A stretch of DNA of 64,000 nucleotides, from assembly GCF_052056915.1 (NCBI RefSeq), contig NZ_CP195119.1, positions 1,116,001 to 1,180,000 of the forward strand. Reading direction: 5' to 3'. The stretch is from MTP4 sp052056915 (GTDB lineage: Archaea > Halobacteriota > Methanosarcinia > Methanosarcinales > Methanosarcinaceae). Shown one piece after another: positions 27,450-37,700 of this stretch (positions are counted from its first letter, which is position 1; each line of letters begins with the position of its first letter). The notes beneath the pieces were generated by a model. It saw only the letters and a program-made list of their open reading frames with translations. It was not told the DNA's origin and ran no database searches. The translations under genes and the position numbers were made by a program.

Positions 27450-27735
27450 CCTTTGAAGTTTTATAAAGTATAGCTTCCTGAATATAAACTATATAAATTA
27501 TATAAAGGTTTACTTACTGCTCACCATTTTTACTCACGGCCAGCCAATTAAGAGCTCACTTTTCCTTCTTAGCTTGTCTCCTTATTATATCTTCTGAACC
27601 TTCCCGGCAATCTAAAATTTTCCAAAAGTATATGGCAACCCCGGTCTTCTTACCTTCGCAACAACCCAGGTCTTTTTACCTTCCCGGTGGTTCGATCCCG
27701 AGGTAGGGAGGCAAGCAATGGAACAGAACAAACAG

Positions 27736-27745
27736 TAATATAAAA
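27736..27745 (+). promoter_or_regulatory. Candidate TATA box for the methanofuran genes
   Basis: GTAATATAAAAT lies so that its centre is about 26 bases before the mfnD ATG at 27767. There is no ribosome binding site between them (the spacer is CCGGGTTTTTCCTTTCCG). This spacing places the transcript start at or next to the ATG, so the mRNA is probably leaderless. Confidence 0.5.
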
Positions 27746-27766
27746 TGACCGGGTTTTTCCTTTCCG

Positions 27767-28738
27767 ATGAAAATCCTGATTGCAGAATTTGCCGTCGGTA
27801 CGGACGTCGAGAAGTCCCTGATCCCGGAGGGGGCAGCAATGCTCAAGACCCTTTCGGAAAGCTTTGCCCGTTTGGGGCACGAAGTGTACTACCCGACTGC
27901 CAGCACCAGGATCTGCGCAGGCACAGCTATCGAGTCCACGGCTGAGAACTTCCATCAGGTTATTGAGAAAAAGGCAGGAGAGTGCGATGCAGGGCTGTTG
28001 ATCGCCCCGGACGAGATGCTCCCGGAACTGAACAGGCTCCTTGAAGAAAACACTACAAACCTGGGCTGTTCCCCGGAATCCACAGCATGCTGCGCGGACA
28101 AACTCCGGTGCACGGAATCCCTGCTGAATGCCGGGATAGGAGCTCCGGGGCTTGCGGCAGAGCCGGAGGAAGGGAGGCAGTACGTAATAAAGCCGAGATT
28201 CGGCTGCGGAGCCGAAGAGACTTACCTCGTCCGGGAATTCGAGCCTGGGGAGAAGGTCATTGCAAGCGAGTACATCGAAGGCATGCACCTGAGCGTAAGC
28301 CTTGTCGCGGGAGAAAAACCGCTCCCCCTCACGGTAAACCGGCAGTTCATCGAATTCGGGACGCAAAAATGCGTATCCGGGAAAGCCGGAAAAGAAAAGG
28401 AAGAAGGAGCAAAGTCCGGCATAAAATACAACGGCAGCCTTACCCCCTACGAAACCTCGAGAAAAACCGAACTGGTCGAAACCGCAGTTTCCGCAGCGAG
28501 CTGCCTGAACTGTTCGGGGTATGTGGGTGTGGATATCGTGCTTGCGGACCATCCTTATGTTGTAGATGTAAACCCGAGGCCCACAGCCTCACTTTTCGGG
28601 ATCAGACGGGTCATGAAAGAGGAAATAGGAGACCTGCTCCTGAAGAACAAATTCGGAGGGCTTCCCGATTCGGTACACATCGAGGGAGAATACCGCTTTT
28701 CAAAAGACATGCTCGGAGAAATATTCGGACAAAATTAA
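27767..28738 (+). CDS. mfnD: Tyramine--L-glutamate ligase (methanofuran biosynthesis)
   Basis: 323-residue ATP-grasp enzyme that joins glutamate to tyramine to give gamma-glutamyltyramine, an early step to methanofuran. The family N terminus is seen in MKILIAEFAVGTDVEKSLIP followed by EGAAML, and the ATP-grasp metal site near the C terminus reads HPYVVDVNPRPTASLFGI. An internal stretch rich in glycine and lysine (residues about 205-220) is a loop. It is the first of three methanofuran genes in a row and its short spacing to mfnF indicates an operon. Confidence 0.9.
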   Translation: MKILIAEFAVGTDVEKSLIPEGAAMLKTLSESFARLGHEVYYPTASTRICAGTAIESTAENFHQVIEKKAGECDAGLLIAPDEMLPELNRLLEENTTNLGCSPESTACCADKLRCTESLLNAGIGAPGLAAEPEEGRQYVIKPRFGCGAEETYLVREFEPGEKVIASEYIEGMHLSVSLVAGEKPLPLTVNRQFIEFGTQKCVSGKAGKEKEEGAKSGIKYNGSLTPYETSRKTELVETAVSAASCLNCSGYVGVDIVLADHPYVVDVNPRPTASLFGIRRVMKEEIGDLLLKNKFGGLPDSVHIEGEYRFSKDMLGEIFGQN

Positions 28739-28752
28739 AAAAAGGGATCAAG

Positions 28753-29736
28753 ATGAAATCAAAGGTTATCGGGCTTGATATCGGAGGAGCAAATACCAAA
28801 CTTGCTTCCTCGGACGGGACAGTTGTGGAACTGCACTACCTGCCCCTCTGGAAAAATACGCAACTTCCCGGGGTTTTAAAGGAGATTGCAGAGCAGCTCC
28901 GCCCCGAAAAAGTTGCCGTGGTAATGACAGGGGAGCTTGCGGACTGTTTTGAAGATAAAGAACAGGGCATCCGCTTCATAATGGAAGCAGTGGACGCCGC
29001 ATTCGGGCCCGGGAAATGCTCTTACGTCAACAGCAAAGGAAGGTTCAGGCAGGAAAGCGAAGGGCTCCGGGAACTTGCAGCTGCAAACTGGGCGGCTTCA
29101 GCCCGGCTGATCGGGAGGGAACTTGGAGACTGCATTTTCGTTGACGTGGGAAGCACCACCAGTGACATCATCCCTATAATTGCAGGAGAACACATGGCAG
29201 GGCACACGGACTTTTCAAGGCTGCTCCGGAGCGAACTCGTATACGCGGGTACCCTCAGGACAAACCTTGCAGCCCTCCTGGAGAAAGTTAAACTTGAAGA
29301 AGGCTGCTGCCGGACCTCCTCAGAACTCTTCGCAACCACTGCAGACGCCTACCTCCTGCTCGGGGAAATCAGGGAAGACCAGTTCACCTGTGAGACCGCG
29401 GACGGGGCAGGCAGGAGCAGGACCGATGCAATGCGGAGACTCGCCCGGGTGATCTGTGCGGACCTTTCCGAAATCAGGGAAGAAGACATCCTCGAGATGG
29501 CCAGGCAGGTAAAGGAAAAACAGGTCTCTCTCCTGGCAGAAGCGATTTTTGAAGTCGCGGAAAAGAACGGGATCCGGAGAATTGCAGCCGCGGGGCTCGG
29601 GGAATTCATGATCAAAGAAGCCGCAGAGAGGCTCGGCTTTGAATGCGTCTCTGTTGCAGGGCACTGGGGCGAGGAAATTTCAAAAGTATTTCCAGCTTAC
29701 GCAGCCGCTCGCCTGCTTGACTCCGAGAAGGCATAA
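28753..29736 (+). CDS. mfnF: Methanofuran synthase-type protein MfnF (H4MPT-linked C1 transfer pathway)
   Basis: 327-residue protein of the ASKHA (actin/sugar kinase-like) fold, related to hydantoinase/oxoprolinase A. Motifs are VIGLDIGGANTKLASSDGT at the N terminus and IFVDVGSTTSDIIPIIAGE in the middle. In methanogens MfnF couples gamma-glutamyltyramine with the aminomethylfuran phosphate or diphosphate to form the methanofuran core. The ATG at 28753 follows AAAGGGATCAAG, 14 bases after mfnD. Confidence 0.9.
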   Translation: MKSKVIGLDIGGANTKLASSDGTVVELHYLPLWKNTQLPGVLKEIAEQLRPEKVAVVMTGELADCFEDKEQGIRFIMEAVDAAFGPGKCSYVNSKGRFRQESEGLRELAAANWAASARLIGRELGDCIFVDVGSTTSDIIPIIAGEHMAGHTDFSRLLRSELVYAGTLRTNLAALLEKVKLEEGCCRTSSELFATTADAYLLLGEIREDQFTCETADGAGRSRTDAMRRLARVICADLSEIREEDILEMARQVKEKQVSLLAEAIFEVAEKNGIRRIAAAGLGEFMIKEAAERLGFECVSVAGHWGEEISKVFPAYAAARLLDSEKA

Positions 29737-29762
29737 CTTGAAGATACGTCTGTAAGAGCCAT

Positions 29763-29798
29763 AACAAAAGCAATAACAAAAGCAATAACAAAAGCAAT
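29763..29798. repeat. Three tandem copies of a 12-base unit between mfnF and mfnE
   Basis: AACAAAAGCAAT repeated exactly three times in the 90-base gap. Part of a local tendency to short tandem expansions, continued inside mfnE. Confidence 0.9.
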
Positions 29799-29826
29799 AT
29801 ACAATGCAGCCAGAAGGCAGGCAAAT

Positions 29827-30615
29827 ATGAGAGTGGTCGTCAAACTGGGTGGAAGCCTGATCAGAGAAGCCACCGGAATAATTGACAGGCTCGTTGAAGA
29901 GTTTGCTCCGGGAGGGGTTGCTCAGGAAAAGGAAACCTTTGGAAAGGTAGCCTCTGAAAAGGTAGCCTCCGGAAAGGTAGCCTCCGGAAAGGAAGAAAGA
30001 AACCTGGAAAAGGAAGCTTCCGTGAGAGGCAGATCTGGAGAAGATAGTTCCGATACATGCCCTGAGTGCATAATTATCGTACCTGGTGGCGGGATCTTTG
30101 CAGATGCGGTAAGGGAGGCAGACAGGACGTTCGGGCTTGGGGCAGATGCTTCCCACTGGATGGCGGTGCTCGGGATGGAGCAGTACGCCTGCTGCCTTCT
30201 CGATAAAAGCAGGGCTGCGGCCACACACTCAATAAAGAACCCGGAACCGGGGGTTTCCATCTTTTTCCCCTACGGACTCCTGAAAGCCGAAGACCCTCTG
30301 CCCCATTCCTGGGACGTGACTTCGGACACGATTGCGGCATGGGTCGCACACCAAACGGGCGCCCGCTTCGTAAAGGTCACGGACGTTGACGGGGTTTTCC
30401 TGGAAGGGGAACTTGTAAGAGAGATTTCCGCCCCTGCCCTGGCAGCAACCGGGACGAGCTGTACCGGAACAAGCTGTACCGACAGGGCACTTCCGGAATT
30501 CCTCCTGAAAAACAGAATGGATTGCATGATTGTAAACGGGAAATACCCGGAAAGAGTGCTTCTGGCGGTGTACGGGAGGCCTGTGCTGGGAACGTGGGTA
30601 AAGGGGAATATTTAA
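29827..30615 (+). CDS. mfnE: [5-(aminomethyl)furan-3-yl]methyl phosphate kinase
   Basis: Amino acid kinase-fold enzyme that phosphorylates aminomethylfuran phosphate to the diphosphate used by MfnF. Motifs are MRVVVKLGGSLIREATG, IIIVPGGGIFADAVREADRT and FVKVTDVDGVFLEGELV. At 262 residues it is about 50 longer than I expect for the family. The excess is an insertion at residues about 34-78, coded partly by an exact 15-base tandem repeat (KVASEKVASGKVASGK), plus a second small duplication GTSCTGTSCT near residue 210. The insertion lies between the first beta-alpha unit and the PGGG loop, where a surface loop is likely, so the enzyme may still work. Confidence 0.88.
   Translation: MRVVVKLGGSLIREATGIIDRLVEEFAPGGVAQEKETFGKVASEKVASGKVASGKEERNLEKEASVRGRSGEDSSDTCPECIIIVPGGGIFADAVREADRTFGLGADASHWMAVLGMEQYACCLLDKSRAAATHSIKNPEPGVSIFFPYGLLKAEDPLPHSWDVTSDTIAAWVAHQTGARFVKVTDVDGVFLEGELVREISAPALAATGTSCTGTSCTDRALPEFLLKNRMDCMIVNGKYPERVLLAVYGRPVLGTWVKGNI
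29941..30000 (+). repeat. In-frame 15-base tandem repeat inside mfnE
   Basis: GGAAAGGTAGCCTCC occurs as three near-identical units from 29941 with a partial fourth, coding KVAS(E/G) repeats. Length is a multiple of three, so the frame is kept. Confidence 0.9.
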
Positions 30616-30806
30616 ATCGGATATTGTATATGAGTAGTGGAAAAGAAGCAAGCCGTATCCAGAAAGCATTGTTTCTGTTCAACTCACAGGATGCACAGGC
30701 CTATCACAGGTGCCGGAAAAGCAGGACATGGTGCATGAGGCTGGTGCTCTTTCACTGGAAATTCGTTACAAGCTCACTATATTAATAAATCGATATGGAG
30801 AATAAA

Positions 30807-30977
30807 ATGTCACCAAACAAAGTTGAATACTGTACCTCATGTGGTGTCCGCCTGGAAGAAAAGGGCAACGTAAAGTTCCCCTGCCCCAAGTGCGGAGCCG
30901 AAGTCGGAAGATGTGTCAGCTGCAGGCAGCAGGGCAACGTTTACACCTGTCCGAAATGCGGATTCCAGGGACCCTGA
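30807..30977 (+). CDS. Small double zinc-ribbon protein (HVO_2753 type)
   Basis: 56 residues with four CxxC pairs: CTSC, CPKC, CVSC and CPKC, giving two zinc ribbons. The ATG at 30807 has GGAG six bases upstream; an ATG at 30795 lacks one. Small archaeal proteins of this type are usually encoded next to elongation factor 1-beta, as here (118 bases ahead). They are thought to act in RNA or ribosome-related steps, but no exact role is settled. Confidence 0.85.
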   Translation: MSPNKVEYCTSCGVRLEEKGNVKFPCPKCGAEVGRCVSCRQQGNVYTCPKCGFQGP

Positions 30978-31094
30978 TTCGAGGAAAAAGCCCGAAAAGG
31001 CAAAAACCTCGGATACTCCCATGAAAATGGAAAAAGCAAATATACACAATAAACAGATTAATCGGATCAGATTAATATAATTGAGAGGAATAAT

Positions 31095-31364
31095 ATGGGC
31101 GAAGTAGCAGCAAAAATGAAGGTCATGCCGGAAACCGTTGAAACAGACCTTAACGAGCTGAAAGAGAAGCTCAGAGCCGCAGTTCCGGAAGGCGTCGAAG
31201 TGTACGGGGAAATCATAGAGGAACCCGTTGCTTTCGGATTAAAGGCCCTGATCGTCACCATAATTGTCGGAGACCAGGAAGGCGGAACCGAAGCCGTGGA
31301 AGAAGCTTTCTCAAAGGTCCCCGGCGCAGAGAACGTCCAGATTCTGGAACTCGGCCGTCTATAA
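31095..31364 (+). CDS. ef1b: Translation elongation factor 1-beta (aEF-1B)
   Basis: 89-residue guanine nucleotide exchange factor that recharges elongation factor 1-alpha with GTP. The sequence has the archaeal pattern VAAKMKVMPETVETDLNELK at the N terminus, then VAFGLKALIVTIIVGDQEGG and ends ENVQILELGRL. The ATG follows GAGAGGAATAAT. It is preceded by the zinc-ribbon gene, matching the order in other Euryarchaeota. Confidence 0.95.
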   Translation: MGEVAAKMKVMPETVETDLNELKEKLRAAVPEGVEVYGEIIEEPVAFGLKALIVTIIVGDQEGGTEAVEEAFSKVPGAENVQILELGRL

Positions 31365-31459
31365 AGGATAAAGGATACGGAAAAACCGGATATTCTCCGG
31401 GAAAACCGTCCTTTACATATTTAATTTTTCAGTTCCCATTTCCCATTTTTTCCGGAAAA

Positions 31460-31531
31460 GGGCTCGTAGATCAGGGGAAGATCGTTACGTTCGCAACGTA
31501 AAGGCCGCGGGTTCAAATCCCGCCGAGTCCA
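31460..31531 (+). tRNA. tRNA-Ala, anticodon CGC
   Basis: A 72-base cloverleaf without intron. Acceptor stem GGGCTCG/CGAGTCC contains the G3:U70 wobble pair that identifies alanine tRNAs. D stem GATC/GATC, anticodon stem TTACG/CGTAA with loop TTCGCAA giving anticodon CGC, variable loop AGGCC, T stem GCGGG/CCCGC with loop TTCAAAT, discriminator A at 31531. The 3' CCA is not encoded. A TATA-like TACATATTTAATTT lies about 40 bases upstream. Confidence 0.95.
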
Positions 31532-32001
31532 TAATTAACTCTTATTAACTCTTATTTTCCCAAAGAATGCCAGATTTGCATTAATTGCCGGTTTTTACAA
31601 TTTATACAATCTTTGGCTCCTCGCTTTTTTGTGTGTGTAACCCTCACAAAAACAGATGCGTTCTTGAATTGAAACTTGTCTTACCCACGAGAAATGGTGA
31701 AGAGCCAATCTTTTAGTTTGTACTCTGACAGATATGCAGGATATTTTGAGTGAAGAGATTTTATATAATACATAATCCTGTACATCGAGGAGACATAGGA
31801 CACAAATTCACAAACTCAAAGCATAAAATTAAAATGCTTTAATTCGAATGGACCTTAAAAAGTGAAAAAATCGAATTTTGATTCAAATACTGGTTCTACC
31901 TTGAACCCAAATAAAACCAACGGAATCAAAACAAATCCCGGGACGTGTCCAGAATAAAAAACGCTGAAAAGACGAAAGAGAACGGCGACGAAGGAAAGTG
32001 G
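31532..32001. other. Intergenic region before the first sensor kinase
   Basis: No gene seen. It holds a possible hairpin TTTTTGTG/CACAAAAA at about 31627-31653 and a TATA-like TTTTATATAATAC near 31759-31771, which may be the kinase promoter. Confidence 0.5.
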
Positions 32002-34206
32002 ATGGAACAATTTCCCGCAAAAAACCCGAACCCTGTAATCAGGGTGAAAACTGACGGGACAATCCTCTACGCAAACAAAGCAGCTGCTCCCCTGCTGAAA
32101 AGCTGGGATGTGGAAGTGGGAGGAAAACTCCCTGAAATCCTGATAAATTTTGTTAGAAAAGTTACCGGCCGGGAAAGAGGAAAAGAACTTGAGTTGAAAG
32201 TTGGGGAAAGGGTGTACCTGCTGACCTTCTATTATGAGCCAGGGGAGGAAGCCATAAACATCTACGGTTTTGACATCAGTTCCCGGGTTCAGAGGGAAAA
32301 AGAAACGAAAAAAAAGCACCTCCGGCTGGAAAAAGCCCTCTGGAACAACCTCCAGATCATGGAAACCATGGTGGACACCATTCCCGCACCCGTATATTAT
32401 AAAGACAGGGAAGGGAAGTACATGGGCTGCAACAGGCTCTTTGCAGACCAGATCATCGGGCTGCCGGAAGAAAAGATCAAGGGCTTCAAACTGACCGAAC
32501 TGGAAACAATAATACCTCCTGCTACTGCCAGGGAGTACCAGCAGCTGGACATGGAACTCCTGAGGAAAGGAGGCAAACACGTTTACGAAACCGTAATCCC
32601 CTACCTGAACGGGGAGGAAAGAGAGATCCACGTCAGCAGAGCCGTTTACAGGGATGAAACGGAAAACTTTGCCATTCTGGTAGGGGTACTGCTGGATATA
32701 AGCGAACTTAAAAAGGTTGAAAAAGCCCTCCGGGACAACCTGCAGTTCCAGGAAACCCTCCTTGACGCGATTCCGACTCCCGTGTTTTACAAGGACATGA
32801 GGGGGATTTACCTCGGCTGCAACGAACTGTTTGCCAGCAGGATCCTTGGCCTTCCAAAAGAGAACATCGTCGGGCACTCCATGCGCGAGTTTGAGGATAG
32901 AGTCCCCCGGGAATTTGCTGATTTATATGAAAAATACGACCTGAAACTGCTCAGAGAAAACGAAAGCCAGAACTATGAAGCAAAAGTCAGGTGCGTGAAA
33001 AGGGGAGATATTCGGGACTTCCTCATTACAAAAGCCCTCTACTTCGATACTGCAGGCAAAAGGGCCGGGATTGTCGGCATAATGCAGGACATCACCAAGC
33101 GCAAAAAAGGCGAAGAGGTTTTGCAAAAAAGTGAAGAGAGGTACCAGCTGGCTGCAGAACAGACAGGGCAGATAATATACGACTACGACACCCAGGCAAA
33201 CCGGGACGATTGGGCAGGGGCAATTGAAAAACTTACGGGATACAGCTTTGAAGAGTTCCAGAAATTCAACATAGAAGGCTGGGCTTCCCATATCCACCCG
33301 GAAGACCGAAAAAGAGCTATAAAGGCGCATTATGACAGCTTCGAAACCGACACTCCGTACCATGAAGAATACCGCTTCATGAGGAAAGACGGGAGCTATT
33401 TTTACGCAGAAGACAGAGGAATTTTCCTGAAGGACAGAAGCGGCCGAATCTACAGGATGCTGGGAGTAATCAAAGACATCACGGAAAGAAAAGCAGCAGA
33501 AGAAGCCCTTGAAAAGACCGGAAAAATCCGGAAGAGGGAAATCCACCACCGTATAAAGAACAACCTCCAGGTGATTTCCAGCCTTCTTGAACTTCAAGCA
33601 GAGAAATTTGATGACGAAGAAGTCCTCGAAGCTTTCAGAGAAAGCCAGAACCGTGTTGCATCAATGGCTATTATTCACGAGGAACTCTACGGAAGTAAAG
33701 ACAAGGACATGCTGACCCTTGACTTTTCAGCATACCTCCGGAAACTGACCGCAGACCTCCTGAACTCCTACACCCTTAAAAGCGACAATATCAGGCTTGA
33801 ACTTGACGTAGAGGAAATATTCATCGGGATAGACGCCGCCGTCCCCCTGGGTATCATCATCAACGAACTGGTCTCAAACTCCCTGAAACATGCCTTTACC
33901 CCGGAAAAACCGGGAGAAATCCGGATAAGTTTCCTGAGGACAGAAAACTATGAAAATGGCCGGAAAAACTCGAAAAACAGCGACAATGGAAACGGGGACA
34001 ACGCTGAAAATGAAGGACAAAACGGGCTCAGCCTGATAGTTTCAGATAGCGGGGAAGGATTCCCAGAAGAAATTGATTTCAGGAACACCGATTCACTAGG
34101 CCTCCAGCTTGTGAACACCCTTGTAGACCAGATAGGGGGTACGATCGAGCTTAAAAAAGGAAGAGGCACGGAATTTTCGATCAGGTTCAGGGAACCTGAA
34201 AAATGA
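32002..34206 (+). CDS. PAS-domain sensor histidine kinase (HisKA_2 type)
   Basis: 734-residue soluble kinase. The start at 32002 (MEQFPAKNPNPVIRV) matches the start of the two other kinases here and has AAGGAAAG upstream; a GTG at 31945 would add 19 residues. Modules: an N-terminal PAS-like unit (1-90), two PAS units at about 119 and 250 (with the pattern IPxPVxYKD), a PAS_3/PAC unit at about 380, a HisKA_2 dimerisation domain with phosphoacceptor EIHHRIKNNLQVISSLLELQ near residue 514, and a HATPase domain with N box NELVSNSLKHAF near 620 and DSGEGFP. No membrane helices, so the signal is cytoplasmic. No receiver gene is adjacent. Confidence 0.9.
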   Translation: MEQFPAKNPNPVIRVKTDGTILYANKAAAPLLKSWDVEVGGKLPEILINFVRKVTGRERGKELELKVGERVYLLTFYYEPGEEAINIYGFDISSRVQREKETKKKHLRLEKALWNNLQIMETMVDTIPAPVYYKDREGKYMGCNRLFADQIIGLPEEKIKGFKLTELETIIPPATAREYQQLDMELLRKGGKHVYETVIPYLNGEEREIHVSRAVYRDETENFAILVGVLLDISELKKVEKALRDNLQFQETLLDAIPTPVFYKDMRGIYLGCNELFASRILGLPKENIVGHSMREFEDRVPREFADLYEKYDLKLLRENESQNYEAKVRCVKRGDIRDFLITKALYFDTAGKRAGIVGIMQDITKRKKGEEVLQKSEERYQLAAEQTGQIIYDYDTQANRDDWAGAIEKLTGYSFEEFQKFNIEGWASHIHPEDRKRAIKAHYDSFETDTPYHEEYRFMRKDGSYFYAEDRGIFLKDRSGRIYRMLGVIKDITERKAAEEALEKTGKIRKREIHHRIKNNLQVISSLLELQAEKFDDEEVLEAFRESQNRVASMAIIHEELYGSKDKDMLTLDFSAYLRKLTADLLNSYTLKSDNIRLELDVEEIFIGIDAAVPLGIIINELVSNSLKHAFTPEKPGEIRISFLRTENYENGRKNSKNSDNGNGDNAENEGQNGLSLIVSDSGEGFPEEIDFRNTDSLGLQLVNTLVDQIGGTIELKKGRGTEFSIRFREPEK

Positions 34207-34758
34207 AGAGGAAAAATCCCGGAATAACAGCCAACGGTACAGGGGGACCGACCCCTGTATAAGGAAACTGAGTCCATCAACCCTATTTTGAATAAGAGCA
34301 GAGAGAAACTGAAAAGAAGGAATCGGTTCTGAAGATTTGAAAAAAGTTTTGAAGATTGGAAAAAAACTTTCTAAAAGCCGAGCACATATCACAGACTTTT
34401 TAAATGATTGAGGCGTATCGGGCAAACGGGCAAATGTACATAATTTTAGATGATGAATTAACAAACAATTACAAATTTGTAAATCTGAGCCATTCCATGA
34501 ATCTGACCGATTTCATAAAAGAGGAGTTCACAACCTAACTGACTTTTTGAATCGACGTTTTAAATAGCAAAACTTAAGAAGCTAAAAAATTAAGAGGCTC
34601 CATAAATACTCATTTTCAAAAGCATAAAGGGACAAACTCAGATAAGTGAGAGAAAATGGGGGATTCCAGAGACTTCGAAGCCAGCAACCGGCATCGTGGA
34701 AATGAAGAGGGGAAAAGAAGAGGGGAAAAGAAGAGGGGAAAAAGAAGAGGGGAAAAGA
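34207..34758. other. Intergenic region before the giant kinase
   Basis: No gene supported. The last 55 bases (34704-34758) are about four copies of a purine-rich 13- to 14-base unit containing GAGGGGAAAA. Each copy resembles a ribosome binding site, and the last one serves the ATG at 34759. The array is also open in frame with the kinase from 34696 (KRGKEEGKRRGEKEEGKR), so a longer N terminus cannot be excluded. Confidence 0.6.
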
Positions 34759-37700
34759 ATGATGGATCAGTTTCCTTCAAATAATCCGAATCCTGTCCTA
34801 AGGGTAGATGGAGAGGGGACAATCCTCTACGCGAACAAAGCTGCAAGTCCTCTGGCGGAATACTGGGGCACCGGGGAAGGAGAAAAGCTTCCTCAAGCGA
34901 TGGTCAATAAGATAAAGGGAATACTTTCTCAAAAAAACCCTGAAAAACTTGAAATTAATACGGAAAAAAAGACCTATTCCGTCACATTCTGTCCCCTGCC
35001 GGAGGATAACTGCGTATATCTCCAGGGCTTCGACATAAGTCCTTTCAGGCATGCTGAAGAAGAACTGAAAAAAAAGTATGAAGAGCTTGAGTCAAGGGCC
35101 GGGAAAAGGAATCCCGACCCCGCGGGGGCAAAAGCACAGCTTTACAGGGAAATTTCCGGGAAAAAACAGACTGATCAGGCCCCACAGGACTGTCCTTTAT
35201 TTCTGGAAACCCTGCTGAATACGATTCCTGCCCCGGTCCTTGCCAAGGACAGGGAAGGAAAGTACAGGGAATGCAATGAGTTTTTTTCCCGGGAAATTGC
35301 AGGGATCCCGAAAGAAGAGATCCTGGGAAAAACGATTAAGGAAGTATTTCCGCAGCTCAGTCCCGAACTTGCGGATGCCATCCACAGACAGGACCTTGAA
35401 CTGCTCGAAGAGGGAGAGAAAGACAGCTACGAAACCGAATTTCCGTGTGCTGACGGGACCGTAAGGAATTTCCTTGTAAACAGGGCCGTTTTTAAGGATG
35501 AAAATGGAAGAACAGCCGCAATGGTCGCCGTAATGCTGGACGTAAGCGAACTCAGGAGAAACGAGAAAAAAATCCGAAACAACGTAAAATTTCTTGAAAC
35601 TCTCCTTAATACCATACCCAACCCTGTTTTTTACAAAGACCGCAAAGGAGCTTACCTGGGCTGCAACGAAACGTTTAGTAGAATGATCACAGGCCTTCCT
35701 GAAGAAGAAATCCTCGGATATACCCTCCCGGAACTGACTGACAGGTTCATGATCGATTTTTCCCCGAAGTTTTCCACCGAGGAAATCCGGAAACTAATTG
35801 AAAACTCCGATCAGTACCACAGGGAAGAACTCGAACTTATCAAAACCGGAGGGTCCCAGCTTGAAGAATATAAAGCTTTTTGCGCGGATGGGATGAAAAG
35901 GGATTTCCTGACAAGCAGGACTGCATACCGCAATGAAGAGGGAGAGGTTGCAGGCATGGTCAGTGTGCTGCAGGACATCACAAGGATCAAGCAAATTGAA
36001 AGAACTCTCCGGGACAACCTGCAATTTCTCGAAACCCTGATAAATACCATTCCCAACCCCATTTTCTACAAAGATCGAAACGGCGCATACATAGGCTGCA
36101 ACGAGGTCTTTGCAAACCGGATTTTCGGGCTTCCCAGGGAAAAAATCATAGGAAAAACCCTTCCAGCCCTTCAGGTCCCCGTCACGGAAGAGCTCAAGGA
36201 ATACTGCCATAGATTGGCTCTCGAACTGGCCAGGACCGGGAAAAAACAGGAAAATGACCTCGAATTCGTCTGCGCGGACGGAAAAACAAGGGACTTCATC
36301 GTCAACCGGGCTGCATTCAGGGACGAGGAAGGGGAAATTGCCGGAATAGTAGGGGTGATGCAGGACATAACCCAGCGCAAGAGTGCGCAAGAAGCCCTCA
36401 GGGACACCGTGAGTTTTCTGGAAACCCTGCTTGACGACATCCCGAGCCCTGTTTTCCAGAGAGACAAAAGCGGGATTTACCTGAACTGCAACGAGACCTT
36501 TGCCAGCCAGATTATGGGGCTCCCGAAGGAAAAAGTCATAGGAAGATCTTTTGCCGATTTTCGGAAAAGGGTCCCGAAAGAACTTGTGGAAATCTACCAG
36601 CTGCATGACCAGGAGCTTCTAAAGCAGGGGGAAAGCCAGTATTACGAGACAAAGGTGGTCTGTGCAGACGGCGTAAAAAGAGACTTCCTTTTCCACAAAG
36701 CCGCATACAAAGACAGTTCCGGAAACGTTAACGGAATTGTCGGTGTGATGCTGGACATAACCCAGCGCAAGGAAGCAGAAGAAATATTTCGGAAAAGCGA
36801 GGAAAGATTCCGGGAAGTCGCAGAAAGAACCGGGCAGCTTGTTTATGATTATGATTTGAGGACCGGACAGAGTTCCTGGGAAGGAGCCATTGAAGAAATA
36901 ACAGGGTACGGTTACGAAGAGTTCCAGGACTTCGTCCCTGAAGCCTGGGCCGAACATCTCCACCCTGAAGACCGTAAAAGGGTCGTTGAAGTCCACAAAA
37001 AGTGCCTGGAGACCGGAGAAGCTTTTCACGAAGAATACAGGCTCAGGAGAAAAGACGGCAGCTACTTCTATGCAGAGGACAGCGGTTTCTATTTAAAAGA
37101 TGAAAACGGGAAAGTCTGCCGAGCTCCCGGCGTAATAAAAGATATAAGCGAAAGAAAGCTCGCCCAGGAAAAAATAGAGGAAAGTGAAAAAAAGTTCCGT
37201 ATCATTGCAGAGCAGATAGGGCAGCTAATTTTTGATCAGGACCCCGAAACGGGGAAAATCAAATGGGAAGGAGCCATTCAGGAAATTACCGGGTACAATT
37301 CCGGAGAGTTTAATTCGTTCAGTATCCCGGACCTGCTGGAAATCATACATCCTGAAGACAGGGAGAAAGCTTTTGCGGGACATGAAGCCTGCATGAAAAG
37401 TGGTGGGTCCTACAATGAGGAATTCAGGCTCAGGAAGAAAAATGGGACTTATATTTATGTGGAAGACACTGCGTTATACCTTAAAAATGAAAAGGGGAAC
37501 GTATACAGGATCCTCGGAGTAGTAAAAGACATAACGGAAAGAAAACTTTCGATGCAAAAAATAGAAGAAAGTGAAGAACGCTTCCGCCTCGTCGCCGAAC
37601 AGACCGGACAGGGAGTCTATGACTATAATGTTGAGAGTGAAAGGCTTTCCTGGACAGGGGCCATAGAAGAGATAAGTGGGTACCGCGCCGAAGACCCCCG

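Noticed and set aside
30522..30785. 87-codon frame overlapping the end of mfnE
   Set aside because: Overlaps mfnE in another frame and has no start signal or known motif.
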